Position numbers and translations under genes: made by a program | Assembly: GCA_037903475.1 (NCBI GenBank) | Contig: JBAJFG010000562.1 | Coordinates: 3,578,501 to 3,642,500 of the forward strand | DNA length: 64,000 nt | Direction of reading: 5' to 3' | Source: Ancylostoma caninum | Lineage: Eukaryota > Nematoda > Chromadorea > Rhabditida > Ancylostomatidae | Shown here: one piece after another, positions 1-12,099 of the stretch | Layout: each line of letters begins with the position of its first letter | Numbering within the stretch: position 1 is the stretch's first letter | Notes under the pieces: generated by a model | Told to the model about the DNA's origin: nothing | The model's input: the letters and a program-made list of their open reading frames with translations, nothing else | Databases searched by the model: none

Positions 1-2430
1 TAAGAACATAAACTGCAACATTAATAAGTTTTATCTCATCAGCGACCATCATTCTACTCATAAAGTATTCCATTTTGCTGAGGTTCTTGGCTTCATTAGA
101 ACAAAGTTCCGGTGAGCAAATCTTTCGTGACCTGATTGTTAACTTTTTCTAAGGCCAGGTTGATCTTGACCCATTCACCTCCATTTTCTGCCCTCAAGAT
201 TCAGGCTCAATACCCTTCATCCTGCAGCCAGCGCCTACTTACCACAAATTTTTATTTTCCGATTTCAGCGTTTAACTGACTAGACATCGATCAGAGTCGG
301 AAAAGTCAGGAAGAACAATAAGAAATAAACTTGTTATCTAGCCAGTAAAATTAAGTTGATGAAGAAAAGTCGTAATGCTGCTGTAAAGTAGATAATTTCA
401 GAAAAAAAAAACTTAGAAGCCTCTCAAATTGACAAGATTTCTAGACATTGACATGTGCCTTTGAGACTGCTTGCATTGGACAGAGGAAAGAAAAACCCTC
501 GTACTAGACATAAAAAAGAATACCCTTCGCTTGTCACTTCCACTTTTCCTGCCTCACTGGAGTCCGATGGAGTCGCTCCACTTCGCCGACGCTATTGTTG
601 TAATGCCCACGCGTTCGTGTTCCACGTGGAATTACTGCGAGTATGCCGCTGCTTGGAAGATTGTGGACCTCCTCCCGAAAAAAAAAGAAGCATTAATTGC
701 TCAGTTATGGCTCAGTTAATCGAAGCCCCGTTCTGAAATGGATATTGTGAATTCCATGGATTCCATGTGTGAGGGCCAGCTTTTTCCGAAACGTGTATTT
801 TTAATGTACTTTTAATGCCATACTTCACCTGTACTCGATTAATGGACCCTCTACTTTTGTCATACGTACCAGACACCCCACCTATGTAGGTACAGCCCAG
901 ATGTTGTGCCAACAAATTACACCTTTTCCTGTCGATCTTTAACGCCATGATGGGAAAATGTTCGATGATGGAGATGACATGAATCGCTGACTGCAAAAAG
1001 TTTTCGAGTCAAAGCCGGAATAGTTCTTTGATAAAGGTAGCAAAGGTCTGCTTAGAAAGCGGCAAAAAGCGATGAAACAAGGTGGTCATTATGTACTTTA
1101 TTTCTTGATGTTCATCCAACTTTTAATATGCTGATGAAGCGTAATGTTCTAAAAACTGCAAGTAAAAAACCTCCACAACCCCATGTTTATCATGTAAATC
1201 ATTGCTGGTATTGAGCACATCAATTGTGACGCGCTTATGAATGAATGAATAAATAAATGAGGAAACAAATAAAAAAGTAGATTGATTAGTAACATATGTA
1301 TTAGTTGCTGCTCTCAAATATTAATTCTCTGCTATTCACATTTATAACCGGAATGTCTCTCAAAATACCTGCTGGCCAGGCCCTTCGGGAAGATATCCCG
1401 CGTTCTCTTGCAATTAACACTGCTGATATCCAGGGAAGGAAACGTTAATTTGTCGATATCCTCTCTCTGAGTGACATCAATATGCTGTAAGAGGACACCA
1501 TTTCCTATGCTGGCATGTGATGACGTCAAACATGTACACTACCTCGGGATGGAATTCCTTTAGGGTTCCATGGCACGAAAAATAGCATTGAAAATGCATG
1601 AAATAGTTAGGGAGTTCTGGGACGAATAATGAATCGTTGAATGCCTTAAAAGGAAGAAATGTGTTAGAGGGGCGTTACTCAGTCACATTTATAATAATAT
1701 GTGTACCAAAAACAAAATTATGATGAGGGAGCATAGAATGTCCTTTTCTGAAAATTGACTAGCTCAACTACCAATTCCGTCTGAGTATTCATAAAAAAGC
1801 AATTCTTCCGATGTCAATGCCATAGATAAATCATACAATAGGCAACTGGAACGAAGCCGGAGGTCAGTACATTATACCGTAGAGAATGTATATACATTCA
1901 CAATGGAAGGCGAAGGCTTTTCTTGCAAGACATGCTTTTCTTTTCATCAGGCGTTGCGTGAGAGAAGTCAACAGATGAAAGGAAAGTCGGAGGAGCTTCT
2001 CTGAAAAAACAAGGAATTTCTAAACGAGTTGCGCTGTGGCGAACAAGAAAAGGCTCAATGAAACGGTGGGGAAACGCTAGCATATTGCTTGCTGCGTTCC
2101 CTTCGAATAATTCCTCGCTTCGATGGCTGTTTATGTTTCTAGGCATGGAAAAAGTGCAGAAGGTGAAAACCGATGAACAAGTCACAGAATTGGATTAGGC
2201 GCAGCAACGAAGTATCAAGGGAAAAATGAAAACGATTACCGAAAAATCAAAATATCCCTGAAGGGGGTATTACGTCAGAAACAATCGAAGTCGAGAAATT
2301 TGCGCAAAGGGAGAAGACAGGCAACGCTGATCAAAATAGTGATGAACATGATTTTTACGAGTGGACCGGAAACCCGTTCTTGGATCATTTTCTTTCCGGG
2401 AAATTCGAGGTACCTAGCGACATCTGCCGC
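1..2430. other. No gene recognised
   Basis: I see no exon chain, RNA gene or complete mobile element here. The short open frames on both strands have no recognisable domain and no matching splice partners. A small ATGA/ATAA-type microsatellite lies near 1236-1262. The stretch is AT-rich and looks like ordinary intergenic or intronic nematode DNA. Confidence 0.5.
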
Positions 2431-2484
2431 AGGTCGTTAGCATCCATCGCCTCCTTGTGGCTGATCTCTCAATTGGCAACTCGA

Positions 2485-2600
2485 AACAGGGTCAAGCTTG
2501 TGTCGATAAATTATCAAGGGGGGGATCGTATGGGGGGTGGGGAGAGAGGGGGGTCGTAAGGGGGGGGAGGTCGGGGGAGGTCGTGGTCGGGAGGGGGGTG
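2485..2600. repeat. G-run repeat with 'gggtcaagc' flank, copy 1
   Basis: Runs of 5 to 9 G occur every 10 to 20 bases on the plus strand, directly after a 'cagggtcaagc' segment. The same association of this word with long G or C runs recurs at 3305-3400, 11820-11930 and 14515-14600, so it looks like a dispersed repeat family. The open frame on the opposite strand is proline-rich only because it reads C runs. The G tracts could form quadruplexes (inference). Confidence 0.6.
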
Positions 2601-2866
2601 CCTTAGTGTGGGATAGGAGGTAGAAAAAAAGGTAGAAAAAACGGAAGAAGTGGGACACTGAATTATATATACACAGAATTTGTTTTGACGTGATTAAACG
2701 ACTTTAACAGTATGATTTGAATAGTGAAAAGTGGGGGTTATAGGCTAAAATTTTCGCACGTCCGTACTGAAAGTCCTACCCAGTCTTCCACCCCTATAAA
2801 CAGTTATTTCGTGCTTTATGGTCGATCATCTCGAATATACCACAAGCGCGTGTCATTTTACGAGAT

Positions 2867-3073
2867 GCAAAAATTCTAGCCTCGGAGGGGATCGAACCGT
2901 AGACCATGTCGATGATGTGTATGGTTGTTTTTCGGTGACGAATACGAAGGTATTTCGTTTAGAAATTCTGTACGGATGCTTTCAGACTGAAATTCGCTCA
3001 CCGCACACGCTTTAACCCTCAGCAAAAATTCTAGCCTCGGAGGGGATCGAACCCTTCACCATGTAGATGATGT
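2867..3073. repeat. Pair of about 50 bp direct repeats containing a B-box-like word
   Basis: A segment of about 50 bases at 2867-2918 is repeated in the same orientation at 3022-3073 with few differences. On the minus strand each copy reads GGTTCGATCCC, close to the internal B-box of RNA polymerase III promoters. No A-box or acceptor stem is visible upstream, so I do not call a tRNA. These are probably relics of a tRNA-derived repeat. Confidence 0.5.
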
Positions 3074-3304
3074 TTTTTCTTGATGTGTTCGAGCCTCATT
3101 AGTTACGTAAGCAACATTGCATAGTTAATGCTCGTTTTTTGTCCACCGCGTGCATTTCAACGTTTTCCAAAAAACTTCCAAACAACTAGTTAGATACAAA
3201 AGAGCCTCTTTCTCCTTCCTATGCTCTGGCTTCACCACACCTCTCGCAGTACGAACAAATGGGATAAATATATAAATTCTGCAAGCATAGAAGGAAATTT
3301 GTGT

Positions 3305-3400
3305 GCAAAGGGGGGGGGGTCGTATTTTTGGTGGCTGAAAGGGGGGGGGTCGTATGGGGATCGACTTTTTACCATCATCACGCTTGACCCTGACTCGAAA
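3305..3400. repeat. G-run repeat, copy 2
   Basis: Two runs of 9 to 10 G, each followed by 'tcgtat', end in a segment 'catcacgcttgaccctg'. In inverse orientation this matches the flank at 11820-11850 and the end at 14583-14600. It belongs to the G/C-run family described at 2485-2600. Confidence 0.6.
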
Positions 3401-4319
3401 TCTCTTCAAAAATGGAAGCAAAAAAAGGAAAGTTTCTGGGCACAATCGTGAGGAACCATGTATGCATTGTGATCAGCGTCGTCTGAAGATTCTTTTGATG
3501 TGAAGAGATCCGAAATTGATTAGAATTCAAATGCTGCCTCTAAAGAGGAAGCTAGAAAATTTAAACACTTGTCCGAGTAGCTCATTAGTACTCAGCCATT
3601 AGTACTAATGTACTGGAAGATGTGTGAAATCAAAAGGTTTTCTCTAAAATAATCTTCGCTTGATACGCACGTTCTCACAATTGTTCAGCAAGTTTTTGGC
3701 TCTACTTAGCCAAAAAAGATGTTTGAAACTGGGCAGATACAATTGAACGAACTTACACAGACCAGCGGAGGAAATTGTATTCATATTCGTGGCTGCAATT
3801 TGAAAATGTACTCCGAGTAAGTGAAATAATATTGAGCAGCTATGAGAAGAATCTACAGATGTCTCTCAACCGTAGCAATAGCTGTTGGAGGCGATAACAG
3901 ATGCATATTTCTCACGAACATCATCGTGCACGACATGTAATTCCCACGGTATCATGAAGAAATTGTATATTACTCATGAGGGATGAACGAATGTTTGTAA
4001 ACAGGACCGTCGGTGATTCTACGAGTTTATAAGAAGCGTAAGAGTAACAGTGTAATAAAGATACACTAGGTGCTATAACGAGCTCTACACTTAGAAGACA
4101 AGCGACCGGGGTAATCTTTCGGGTGAGCGCTTCGTGACACACGTGTTGGATGTCCTGCCATCTTTTCTTTTCGGATTTATTCCGTTCATCGTCATAGCAC
4201 AAACAGTAGTCAACTTCTTTTGGGAGGATAGATCTGTGTCGATGGCAGTGCGTTTTTCGGATGCGGAGAGCAGGCTGTACCGCACAACGCTCGTGCTGGA
4301 ATCGCGGTCGCAGTGCCAA

Positions 4320-4555
4320 TTAAAAGTTATTCATGCTTGTGTCGCGTCAAAGTTTACGCGCCGATACACAGTGCAAAGGAGGGAGGTAGAAAAGAAATCC
4401 TGGCATGTCAGCAATGTTCCTGGTTTTGCCATTGCGACTGTCGCGCGAACAAACCGCGTTTCCATTTTCGCCGCTCTGGGTCGGCGCGAAAACGTTGTGA
4501 AGTTTTGGAGAGGCGCGTAGACTTTGAGGCACCGCAAACATGAATAACTTTTTAA
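4320..4555. mobile_element. Small fold-back MITE flanked by TTAA
   Basis: A 236 bp segment starts with TTAA at 4320-4323 and ends with TTAA at 4552-4555. Its ends are inverted: 'aagttattcatg' on the left matches 'catgaataactt' on the right, and similarity runs inward for about 45 bases to 'gcgcc'/'ggcgc'. Open frames inside it on both strands are products of the inverted repeat. A TTAA target is typical of piggyBac-type movement; family assignment is inference. Confidence 0.7.
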
Positions 4556-4639
4556 CAGTTTTCTTGGAAGACTTTCACCACGTTTGGCCCGCATTACTGC
4601 GAGAACTAAATAGACATCAAGAAAAACCTATAGTTTGCT

Positions 4640-5060
4640 GTCGCGGCGAGGATTCCAGCGTGAGCGGCGACATCGCGGCGAAGACTGTAGAGGCGAAGGC
4701 ATGCTTGGCGACCGTCGCGTCGCGGTGCAATCACAATCTGTTCAAAATCTGTCGTTTTCGCTCACGCCATTCTCGGCTGTACCGTTGAAAATGTGGCAGA
4801 TATCCCACGCGATGGCATCGTGGACACATCGCTCCCATGCCATGCTCGGTGATCGCGACGCCCTGATTATCAATGGCTAGACAGAAGTGAAGACCCCACA
4901 AAACTGTGCAATTTGTTGTGAAGAACAGGCATCGAACGGTGGATCGCGCCGCTAGCATTGTGCCAACAACCGGCGATAACCGCCGTCGAAAAGCATGCCT
5001 TCCCCTTAACGTGAGCGGCGCCATCGTGCCGCGCACTTCACGTGCCCGCGAAAGACGCAT
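4640..5060. repeat. GC-rich imperfect inverted repeat
   Basis: The segment is markedly more GC-rich than its surroundings. Blocks near 4660-4730 (containing 'gaaggcatgcttggcgac') recur inverted near 4980-5010 ('gtcgaaaagcatgccttc'). No coding gene is recognised; the open frames on both strands mirror one another. It is probably an old fold-back element adjoining the TTAA elements on either side. Confidence 0.45.
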
Positions 5061-5174
5061 CACCATCTACGCTCACTGTAGATCCCACTGCGCGATCCGC
5101 GGAAACCTTTTGGACGAATACGTACAAGTGTATGTGTAGTGCTGTAGTTTGAGCTGTACGGATTTCTGCAACGC

Positions 5175-5578
5175 TTAAAGGCAGGGGCCCACCTCACATT
5201 CGTAGAGGTAATGGCAGATTCCGCATCTCCTCTACACGCTGAATCCAGCGGTTTAAGTAAACTGTCCTCGAGACTGTCTTTAAACCCGTTTTCGGGGCGG
5301 GGTCTGTAACAGCTTGCTAGCTCGAGTTGACGTGTGAAGCCGTTGATCTTACCGATTGAACACGCCAAGACTCGTTGACAAACGAGGCAGCAGAGGCAGG
5401 CAGCCAGCTTGGAGCGATCCGCCTCCGGGCTCCAAATTTTTAGCCAATTCGAGCCTCTCAAAAACGGCTTTCGTTGCTTCTGTGCCTGTTGAAGTACATC
5501 CCAGGGATCAACATGGCGAGAAGGTCTAGGACATGTCTATATCCCCAACAGCTGAATCAGGTGGGCCTCTGCCTCTAA
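5175..5578. mobile_element. TTAA-AGGCAG family element, copy A
   Basis: The left end is TTAA followed by AGGCAG; the right end is CTGCCT followed by CTAA, one base from TTAA. Inside the termini the pair 'ggcccacct'/'aggtgggcc' continues the inverted repeat. The interior, with blocks such as 'gttgatcttaccgat' and 'ccaagactcgttgac', matches the interior of the copy at 60599-61013 in reverse orientation. No transposase is encoded, so it is a non-autonomous element. Confidence 0.75.
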
Positions 5579-6600
5579 CCTCCTCCATGTCGTTATTTCC
5601 AACAAGAAGATCTTTAACTGACATGTTAGAATTAACTGCGTAACATGGTCTAGCTTTGTCTCTAACCATCTCTAACAATAACGAAGTGAAGGAGAGCAAG
5701 CGTTGCGGAACTCTGTACGGCTCAAACTACAACACATATAACACATTCCATGAATCGACTATGCACAGGTCATCCCTGCAAAAGATCGGAATGTTTTGGG
5801 AGGAGTTATTTAAAAATTAGCGCCCACCCGTAGATCAACGTAATACATAGATGGATGTGTATGTGCCTTCCGCCGATTTAATCATCTACAACCGAAATTT
5901 CTAAAAGTTTCCTGTTCCAGTATGAATTGTTATAGTTGGAAAGCGCAAATGACGATGTTATGTTGAAGTTTTCTATTACGGCTGTCTTCATAGTCCACGT
6001 GGAATATCACCTCTAATCGCCGTTCCCAGCTGTGGGATTGTCAAAACGTCCTACAAAACTAAGAAAAGAATTTTCAATAATTTCGAAGAAAGGGCAAGTA
6101 CTCCGATCCTTTTCGTGATTCACCTATATTATTGATCAACCATGATATTGGGTGTCGCACTTACTACAACACAAAAGAATGCTTCCCATAAACTGCTAAT
6201 AATATAGTGGTATAGTATCCAAAGTGGTGTTGAAGCGTCCAACACCACCATGGCCAGCATGAGTGTTGGCAAAAGCCAGTGTTATAACATAGATCTGATT
6301 TCAAATTCCATTATTGTACTAAGTTTAAGGTCCAAATTCTATCCTTCCTATGTATGAATGCTGCTGCCAATCTAGGCACTCATAGAAAGTAATCGTTTCC
6401 GTTTTTTTTCACAATGTTAACTGATTCTGGAGACTATTTTTGTTCGCACTCTATTTCTCTGTATCTCATAGAATTGTGGCCTACGTGCTACATATCGCAA
6501 ATCCCCACTAGAAATCCCACATCAGATTCAACACTGCCGTAAATTTCTTGACATTCCTGTCACATCATTTTGATATTTCTCGCTAAACAGGAGTTGGTGC
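5579..6600. other. No gene recognised
   Basis: AT-rich sequence without a recognisable exon, RNA gene or complete element. Open frames are short and broken. Confidence 0.5.
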
Positions 6601-7437
6601 AATAGAAAGATCCCGTTGAGACTGAAGTCGAAGATTTATCGGGCACTACTCCAACCTGTCACCTTGTTTAATGTTTATTGCCGGCATGCCACCTTAGAAG
6701 AGAGCTAATCATCCATACAATGGAAATGAGAATGCTCCGTTGGACTGACCACGGAAGGATACCAGGAGGGTCCGACAACTCGCAACGAAATGTATAGTGT
6801 CAAGTGCAGTCTTCGATGTTGATCTCAAACCCGTTATCCTTCTCTCTGAAAAATTACGTGGCATGATTCCAGCTTGCGCGAGGCTGCCAAAATTTGGCTT
6901 CATGGATGTGTTCTGCTAAAAGATCGCGGGAACTTATCTGGATCTAAGAAAATTTTCAAACTATGGAGTAATTTCAATTAGTTGCCATGTTTAAAGTAGT
7001 TTCCGCTCTTGTTTTTAGCAGAAAGTAATTCGAAAGTCAGATTTGGCCGGTCTAGACAAGCCGAAATCATGCCGCGTAGCTCTCTACAGAGAACTCCGCA
7101 GCAAATAAGAGAAACGGATTTGAGATCAGCATCGAAAACTGCTTCTGGATCTGGCAGTGTTCATTTCATTACGAGTTGTCGAGAGAGTAGTAGTATACTA
7201 GTAGTATACTTCCCTGATGAGTGGTTCACCAGATTCGAGGGTGCAAAACGATGATGTTCGCTCATCTTTCGGAGTCGCAGCCATCCCATGATATGGTCAG
7301 GGATTGAACAGTCACATCAGTTCAGTCGCCAAGTCAGCTATGAACGTCACTGTGGAAGGAAGCAGACCGAGAAAAAGATTGGAGCTGGGATTTATGAAAC
7401 GACAGCTAAGCAAACCAACAATGGATAGCGCCAATGA
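6601..7437 (+). pseudogene. Decayed non-LTR retrotransposon reverse transcriptase, C-terminal part
   Basis: Read across frames, the plus strand carries pieces typical of the region after the reverse transcriptase core in RTE-like elements. 6601-6708 reads IPLRLKSKIYRALLQPV and ends in a stop. About 6708-6760 reads HTMEMRMLRWTD. 7330-7437 reads GSRPRKRLELGF and ends in a stop after NEYHRD. These match the usual order LKSKIYR...MLRW...G.RP+.R. Stops and frameshifts separate the pieces. Between them, about 6700-6925 and 7000-7230 are related inverted copies, so the remnant has also been rearranged. It cannot encode a working enzyme. Family placement is from motif memory, not from a search. Confidence 0.65.
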
Positions 7438-8325
7438 ATATCACAGAGACTAAATAACGCAAGGAAACTCAGGATGTAAAAGTTGGTTTGCATGGTTGAG
7501 CTCGTTCATGTTTTCATGAATCCCGGCTCAGATGATTTGACAGGATCAAGGAGGGCATGCGGTTAATGAAGCTAAATACGGTAGACGCTTCCTACCAAAG
7601 GGTGATGGTGTAACAAAACGAGGAATGCTGTCACTCAGTATATGGGAAAGAACAGTAGCAAAGAGAAAGAGAAAGGATTTTCTCGTAACGTTATATACAA
7701 ACAAATCATTATTCATTAAATTGTTGGCGCGGCTAATTTGATGAATCTGAGAAAGCGATAAAGACAGCCAGTTTTTTCCTACTTACATAGCAAGATGCAG
7801 GTTATGTCATTATTCGAGCAATCTAAAGAAAAGTAATGTTTACTGAGTAATTAGCGTAAACAAGAGATGATATTGAATGAGGGAAATACAGATTGCCCTC
7901 AGCTGCCTCACATTCTGAACCTGCTTTCTTTGAAAACAGTTCGTTGTTTGCTACACATCAGGTTCTTCCTGTGTGATAAATCTTTTGCTGGCTCGAATAA
8001 TTCGAAAAGGGGTATCAGTCAACTTTCAAGTGGAGCTTTGGCAACTCTAAGAAAAGGAAACAATGATTTACGAAAGCGTTGAAGCAAAGTTGTAAACTGC
8101 ACAGGTGGCTAGGTCTTTGGCTGGGATGATTTTCTGCGAAGGTTACGAATTTAAGCCGAAACCATCAAGTAATGACCCGCGTCTCAATCTCATGAGTAAT
8201 CGACCACTGAATTGTAACAGATATTGGAACTCTTACAGGTCACGGACCTGATGTGCTGATCGTTTTTATTAACTGATCGTAAACTGTGAATCATGAAGAT
8301 GATCACTCTCATAGACTTTCTTTTT
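7438..8325. other. No gene recognised upstream of the signal-anchor exon
   Basis: No exon with domain content is seen. A pyrimidine-rich tract ending in CAG at 8321-8328 lies just before the coding exon at 8350 and could be a cis or spliced-leader acceptor. Confidence 0.45.
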
Positions 8326-8349
8326 CAGATTGACCGTCCCGAAGACAGC

Positions 8350-8983
8350 ATGTTGACACAACCCAGACTACTGCACGCCTTTCGTCGCTTTTTCGGGTTT
8401 ATTGTCGTGTTTTCGATAATTGGCGTAGTAGTATTAGTATTTGATCATTCGACTACTCATGAGCAGGTACGGTTCATCGACTTTTTGAACCCGGTTTTTA
8501 TGGGTGCCAAAATTGACCCAGAGCCTTTGCTTTGCCCTGTGAAATGTTTGTCGAAATGTCGGTGAAGAAAAAATGCGTGTTCCTAATTTAATTGTTTTTG
8601 TTTATTTGCATATTTATTGATGTTCCTTATTACCAGGTAAGAAGGCACATGAACAAAGTAGTAGGTGGATCTGTTAACTAAGTTTACTAATAATTTCTTA
8701 TTCAAATTAATGAATCACTTCAGCGAGAAGTTATTCGCAAGCCTCCTTGTGGATCGGCCGGTTTGCCGGTGTTCTACATATTATGCGTGCATTTCGCCTA
8801 CAGCCGCACGCATCACTCCCTTCTTAAATTTTCCTACGGTGCCTCATTCAGTACTGAGGGTTCGAACTAACCGTTGAACACTGCCTTGACATCTGAATTT
8901 ATCAGTTTCAGAGAAGAAAGGAATTGTATGATGCTAATTATCGTGCAAGGAAGATGTTCCAGAACGTCAAGTTTAAAGACTCG
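8350..8983 (+). CDS. Type II signal-anchor exons, probably the 5' end of the galactosyltransferase
   Basis: Two exons are proposed, 8350-8466 and 8912-8983, joined at CAG|GTACGG and TTTCAG|AGA, both phase 0. The first encodes a short basic N-tail (about 13 residues with three Arg), then an 18-residue hydrophobic stretch beginning FFGFIVVFSIIGVV. That is the layout of a Golgi type II enzyme. The second encodes a polar, basic stem (RRKELYDANYRARKMF). It ends at TCG|GTAAGC, phase 0. I chose ATG 8350 because an acceptor-like TTTTTCAG ends at 8328; an in-frame ATG at 8293 lies before that acceptor. The next in-phase exon with matching content is the glycosyltransferase exon at 15505. The joined protein would be 327 residues, about the usual length. 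The 6.5 kb intron is the weak point; these exons could belong to another gene. Confidence 0.5.
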
Positions 8984-9182
8984 GTAAGCTTTAACGACAT
9001 GGAGTCGTGCTATGAGGATTTTAGCTGTTCTGCTTGTAAAAAAAGGTTTACATGAAGAGTGAAGTCGAAACGTTTACATAATATCACTCATATCAGAAAC
9101 CAGCCGACAGCAATAATGAGGTTATGCAGGATGAGTGCATGAGAAAACATAAAATAAATTTTATTAAAAATGTGAAATACAC

Positions 9183-9370
9183 ACATACTCTGATAACAGT
9201 GCAGCACGAACGTAGCCCGAACGGCCTTCGTTCCTACAACAGCAACTGCTGAAGGATGACAGCAACCGAGGGGAGGATGGCAGCAACTGAGAACCGTTGT
9301 TACTAAGGTTTCTACTCGAACAATTACGCCGTTCAGGCTGCGTTCATGCTGCACAGTTACCAGAGTATGT
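9183..9370. mobile_element. MITE with TIR 'acatactctg', copy 1
   Basis: The segment has terminal inverted repeats: the left end 'acatactctgataac' matches the right end 'gttaccagagtatgt', continuing into 'tgcagcacgaacg'/'cgttcatgctgca' and a 'ccgaacggc'/'gccgttcag' block. It is 188 bp. A longer relative lies at 42203-42474 and shares the same terminal and subterminal words. It encodes no protein. Confidence 0.75.
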
Positions 9371-9573
9371 ATAAATCACGTTTTACTACTTGTGCTTGAC
9401 CTCTTACGTGTATTTTGCGGATCGGTGGCTGCCTCCTATCCAAGGTTAGTGTGAGGGTCCTGTCTTACCGTACCATGTTGCACGGACATAAAAGGGTACT
9501 ACGTACTGAAAGCAGTAGTAAGTCTTGCTGTAGAGGCACGTTATCTTAAGAGTTCATTAACTACTACAACTAT

Positions 9574-9787
9574 CCAGACAATAAGAGGATTAAATGGAAG
9601 TCTCCTATTACCTATTACTAGGAGGGGTCTAAAAGGGGGAGGGGAAGCTTTTGGGTCGTTCGGAAAGGAACTGGGATTTTCCAGACAATAAGAGGATTAA
9701 ATGGAAGTCTCCTATTACCTATTACTAGGAGGGGTCCAAAAGGGGGGAGGGGAAGCTTTTGGGTCGTTCGGAAAGGAACTGGGATTT
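9574..9787. repeat. 107 bp tandem duplication beside the mariner end
   Basis: A 107 base unit starting 'ccagacaataagagg' at 9574 is repeated at 9681 with very few changes. Each copy ends in 'cggaaaggaactggga', which is the outer part of the mariner terminal repeat starting at about 9761. The duplication therefore includes part of the transposon end and must postdate the insertion. Confidence 0.8.
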
Positions 9788-10653
9788 TTGAGCGTTGCCA
9801 AAAAATATTTTACTATAAAGAAAGAACGTTGATCATTGCAATATTCTCTATTTTGTTCGACTGCTTTTTACCATTCGCCTGGTAAACTGATAACCGCTCT
9901 CTCATAGAGCTTCTGATCTTTCTCAACAAAAAAAAACTGGGCTATATAAGATTTGATCTTCTCATCTTCAGTAAAGGTTTTCTAATTCAAGAAGTTCTGC
10001 AACGATGGAAATAATTGGTAGTCAAATGGCGGCAAGATGAGGACTACATGGTGGATGCGGATGCAAAACCAAATCCCAACCGATCTCCAGTAATTTCTGC
10101 CGAGTTGCCAAAGATGTATGCGACGCATTGGTGGGATAGTACTCCTCTGCGGCTTGCTAATTCTGGCCAATTTTTTTTTCAATTGCTTTAATTTTATCAA
10201 ATGTCGACAGTAGAGCTCCAAATTGACATTCTGGTTCCTTGGAAGCACCCCAAGATATATCACACCTTCGTAGTCCCGAAGGAGTAGTGTACCTCCAAGA
10301 CAATGCTAGACCGCATACATCTTTAGCGGCAAAAATTACTGGAGCTTGGTTGGGGTATGATGTTGCATCCACCATATAGCCCTCGTCTTGCGCCACCTGA
10401 TTAACAATTTCCATGGTTGCAGAACAACTTGGATGGGAAACTCTTTACCGAAAAAGAGGATCAAATCCCATGTAGCTCAGTTTTTTATTGAAAAAGACAA
10501 GTTCAATGAGAGAGGAGCTACGGGTTCACCAGAAAGATGGCAAAAGGTAGTCGAACAAAATAGAAAATACTGCATTGATTAATGTTCTCTCATTATGGGG
10601 AAATAAAATTTTATGGCAACGCTCAAAAATCCCAATTACTTTCCGAAAGACCC
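9761..10653. mobile_element. Snap-back mariner: two inverted 3' halves between TIRs
   Basis: The terminal repeats are about 43 bases (9761-9803 and 10611-10653) and share 'gggatttttgagcgttgcc'. On the plus strand 10290-10582 encodes the mariner transposase 3' half: QDNARPHTSLAAKI, then in another frame KSHVAQFFIEKDKF and PERWQKVVEQNRKYCID, ending in a stop at 10580. On the minus strand 10263 down to about 9840 encodes the same part again (LPRNQNVNLELYC, KSYIAQFF, KAVEQNREYC). Both 3' halves face outward from a junction near 10264 and the 5' half is missing on both sides. Each copy has stops and frameshifts, so no transposase can be made. It may fold into a long hairpin. Confidence 0.8.
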
Positions 10654-10659
10654 GATAGT

Positions 10660-11800
10660 GAATAAAGACTTACAAAAAGAATTAGGTTTGGGCCACACGC
10701 TCATAGTCCTTGTCGCGTTGGCTACGGCGTGGCTCTCTCTCTCCTGGTATTCTCCTCCGGCTCGTTTTCCATCCTACTTCTGCTGGATACTACGGCTTGG
10801 CATCATCTACCAATGAACTGATTGAGGGCTCTCTCCGTGCACTCCGCTTCACTCTAGTCGGCTTGTCAGAATACCCAAGAAGAAACTAGCGCGAGCAAGG
10901 CTTATATGCGTTTTTGCTGAAGTGGGCGGAGCCTAGGGGAGGCGCACAATGGGCGGGTGCAACCGTAAGCATTGACCGTGGGGCGCGACAAGGCAATGCT
11001 CCCTACAACTGCGATTTCAAGGAGCGGATCATCGTGCCCGAGAGACTGTATGTACTGCTGAAAATGGCATGGGTGGTTTCAATTTTCATGTACGCTCATC
11101 TTTGAACCTGGGCATTTTGCATGCTGTCCAATTGAATGCCTTGTTTCTGCCACACCAGGTTGTTATGGTGGAACCTTTATTGATCTAACGTTCCAACGAA
11201 AACGTTTTCGTCAGAGGTCTGGAAGTGGCTCCAATTGTTTGATCGGCGTGCCATACGGCCAAACTCCTCGTGGCACTTCGCCAGTTCTCGACTTGGTCTC
11301 AGACAAGATGCGACAGGAGCATCCGACTATATGAGATACGTTCCCCAACTGCGTTGCGGCGGTGGCCGCGAGGAGCTAGAGCATAGACAGGAAAGGGGGG
11401 GGGATGTGGCTGGAGGCTTTACAGGGACCCGTGATTGATCAGAGACGCAAAGAGCGAGAGGACTCGCGGTGCTCGGCAAGCTGTGGCCGTGGTTGGGGAA
11501 CGTATCTCGCAACCGGAGCACCCAGACTTGAGTTCGAACCCGTCAGTAATTCCTCCGTATGCGGAAGAGTCCGCCCAACTAATTCGCGATCGTGTTAGGT
11601 CAATAAAGGTTCCACTATAACAAACCTGTGTGGTGGAAACAGAATATTCAGTTGGTATGAATGGTGTTCACGATGCGCTGTATATATGAGGTTGTTAACT
11701 AAAAAAAATCTCTTCTAGTTCAAAAAACAGGTTTACGGCCAAAATCCCACCGTAAACGACCTAAGGATATGCGTTGTAGCTGAGGAGTGGTTTCCAAGTA
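10660..11800. other. No gene recognised; GC-richer patch with a tRNA-like word
   Basis: No exon chain is visible. Near 11490-11560 the plus strand has 'gtggccgtggttgggg' and 'gagttcgaacccg', loosely like A and B boxes of a tRNA-derived repeat, but no paired acceptor stem is present. Open frames in this patch are short and lack domains. Confidence 0.4.
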
Positions 11801-11819
11801 GTCATGACCTCGTTACTGA

Positions 11820-11930
11820 TGGCCAGGGTCAAGCATGACGATGGGAAAAACCGACCCTCAATACGACCCCCCCCCCTATTCGCTCGTCCAACCCCCACCT
11901 TCTCACGACCCCCCCCCCCCCTCTGCCCCC
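11820..11930. repeat. C-run repeat, copy 3 of the G-run family
   Basis: The segment begins 'cagggtcaagcatgacgatg' and continues with C runs of 9 to 14, the inverse of the copy at 3305-3400. It supports a dispersed repeat with a defined 'gggtcaagc' end. Confidence 0.6.
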
Positions 11931-12099
11931 ACATGTTTTCTCTGTATACTGAGCAGTTTCAAGGAAGAAGACACAAACGAAACACATTAAAAGCCCAAAA
12001 TCGGATCTAAAACAATCTTGAGGTCGATATTCATCCTTTCTAATCCGATCGGACCAGACAGCGAGTAAGAACGATCACTTCATGACGTGTCAAAACAGG

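Noticed and set aside
5060..5461. Minus-strand frame of 133 codons
   Set aside because: It lies mostly in TTAA element copy A; the same peptide words occur in copy C.
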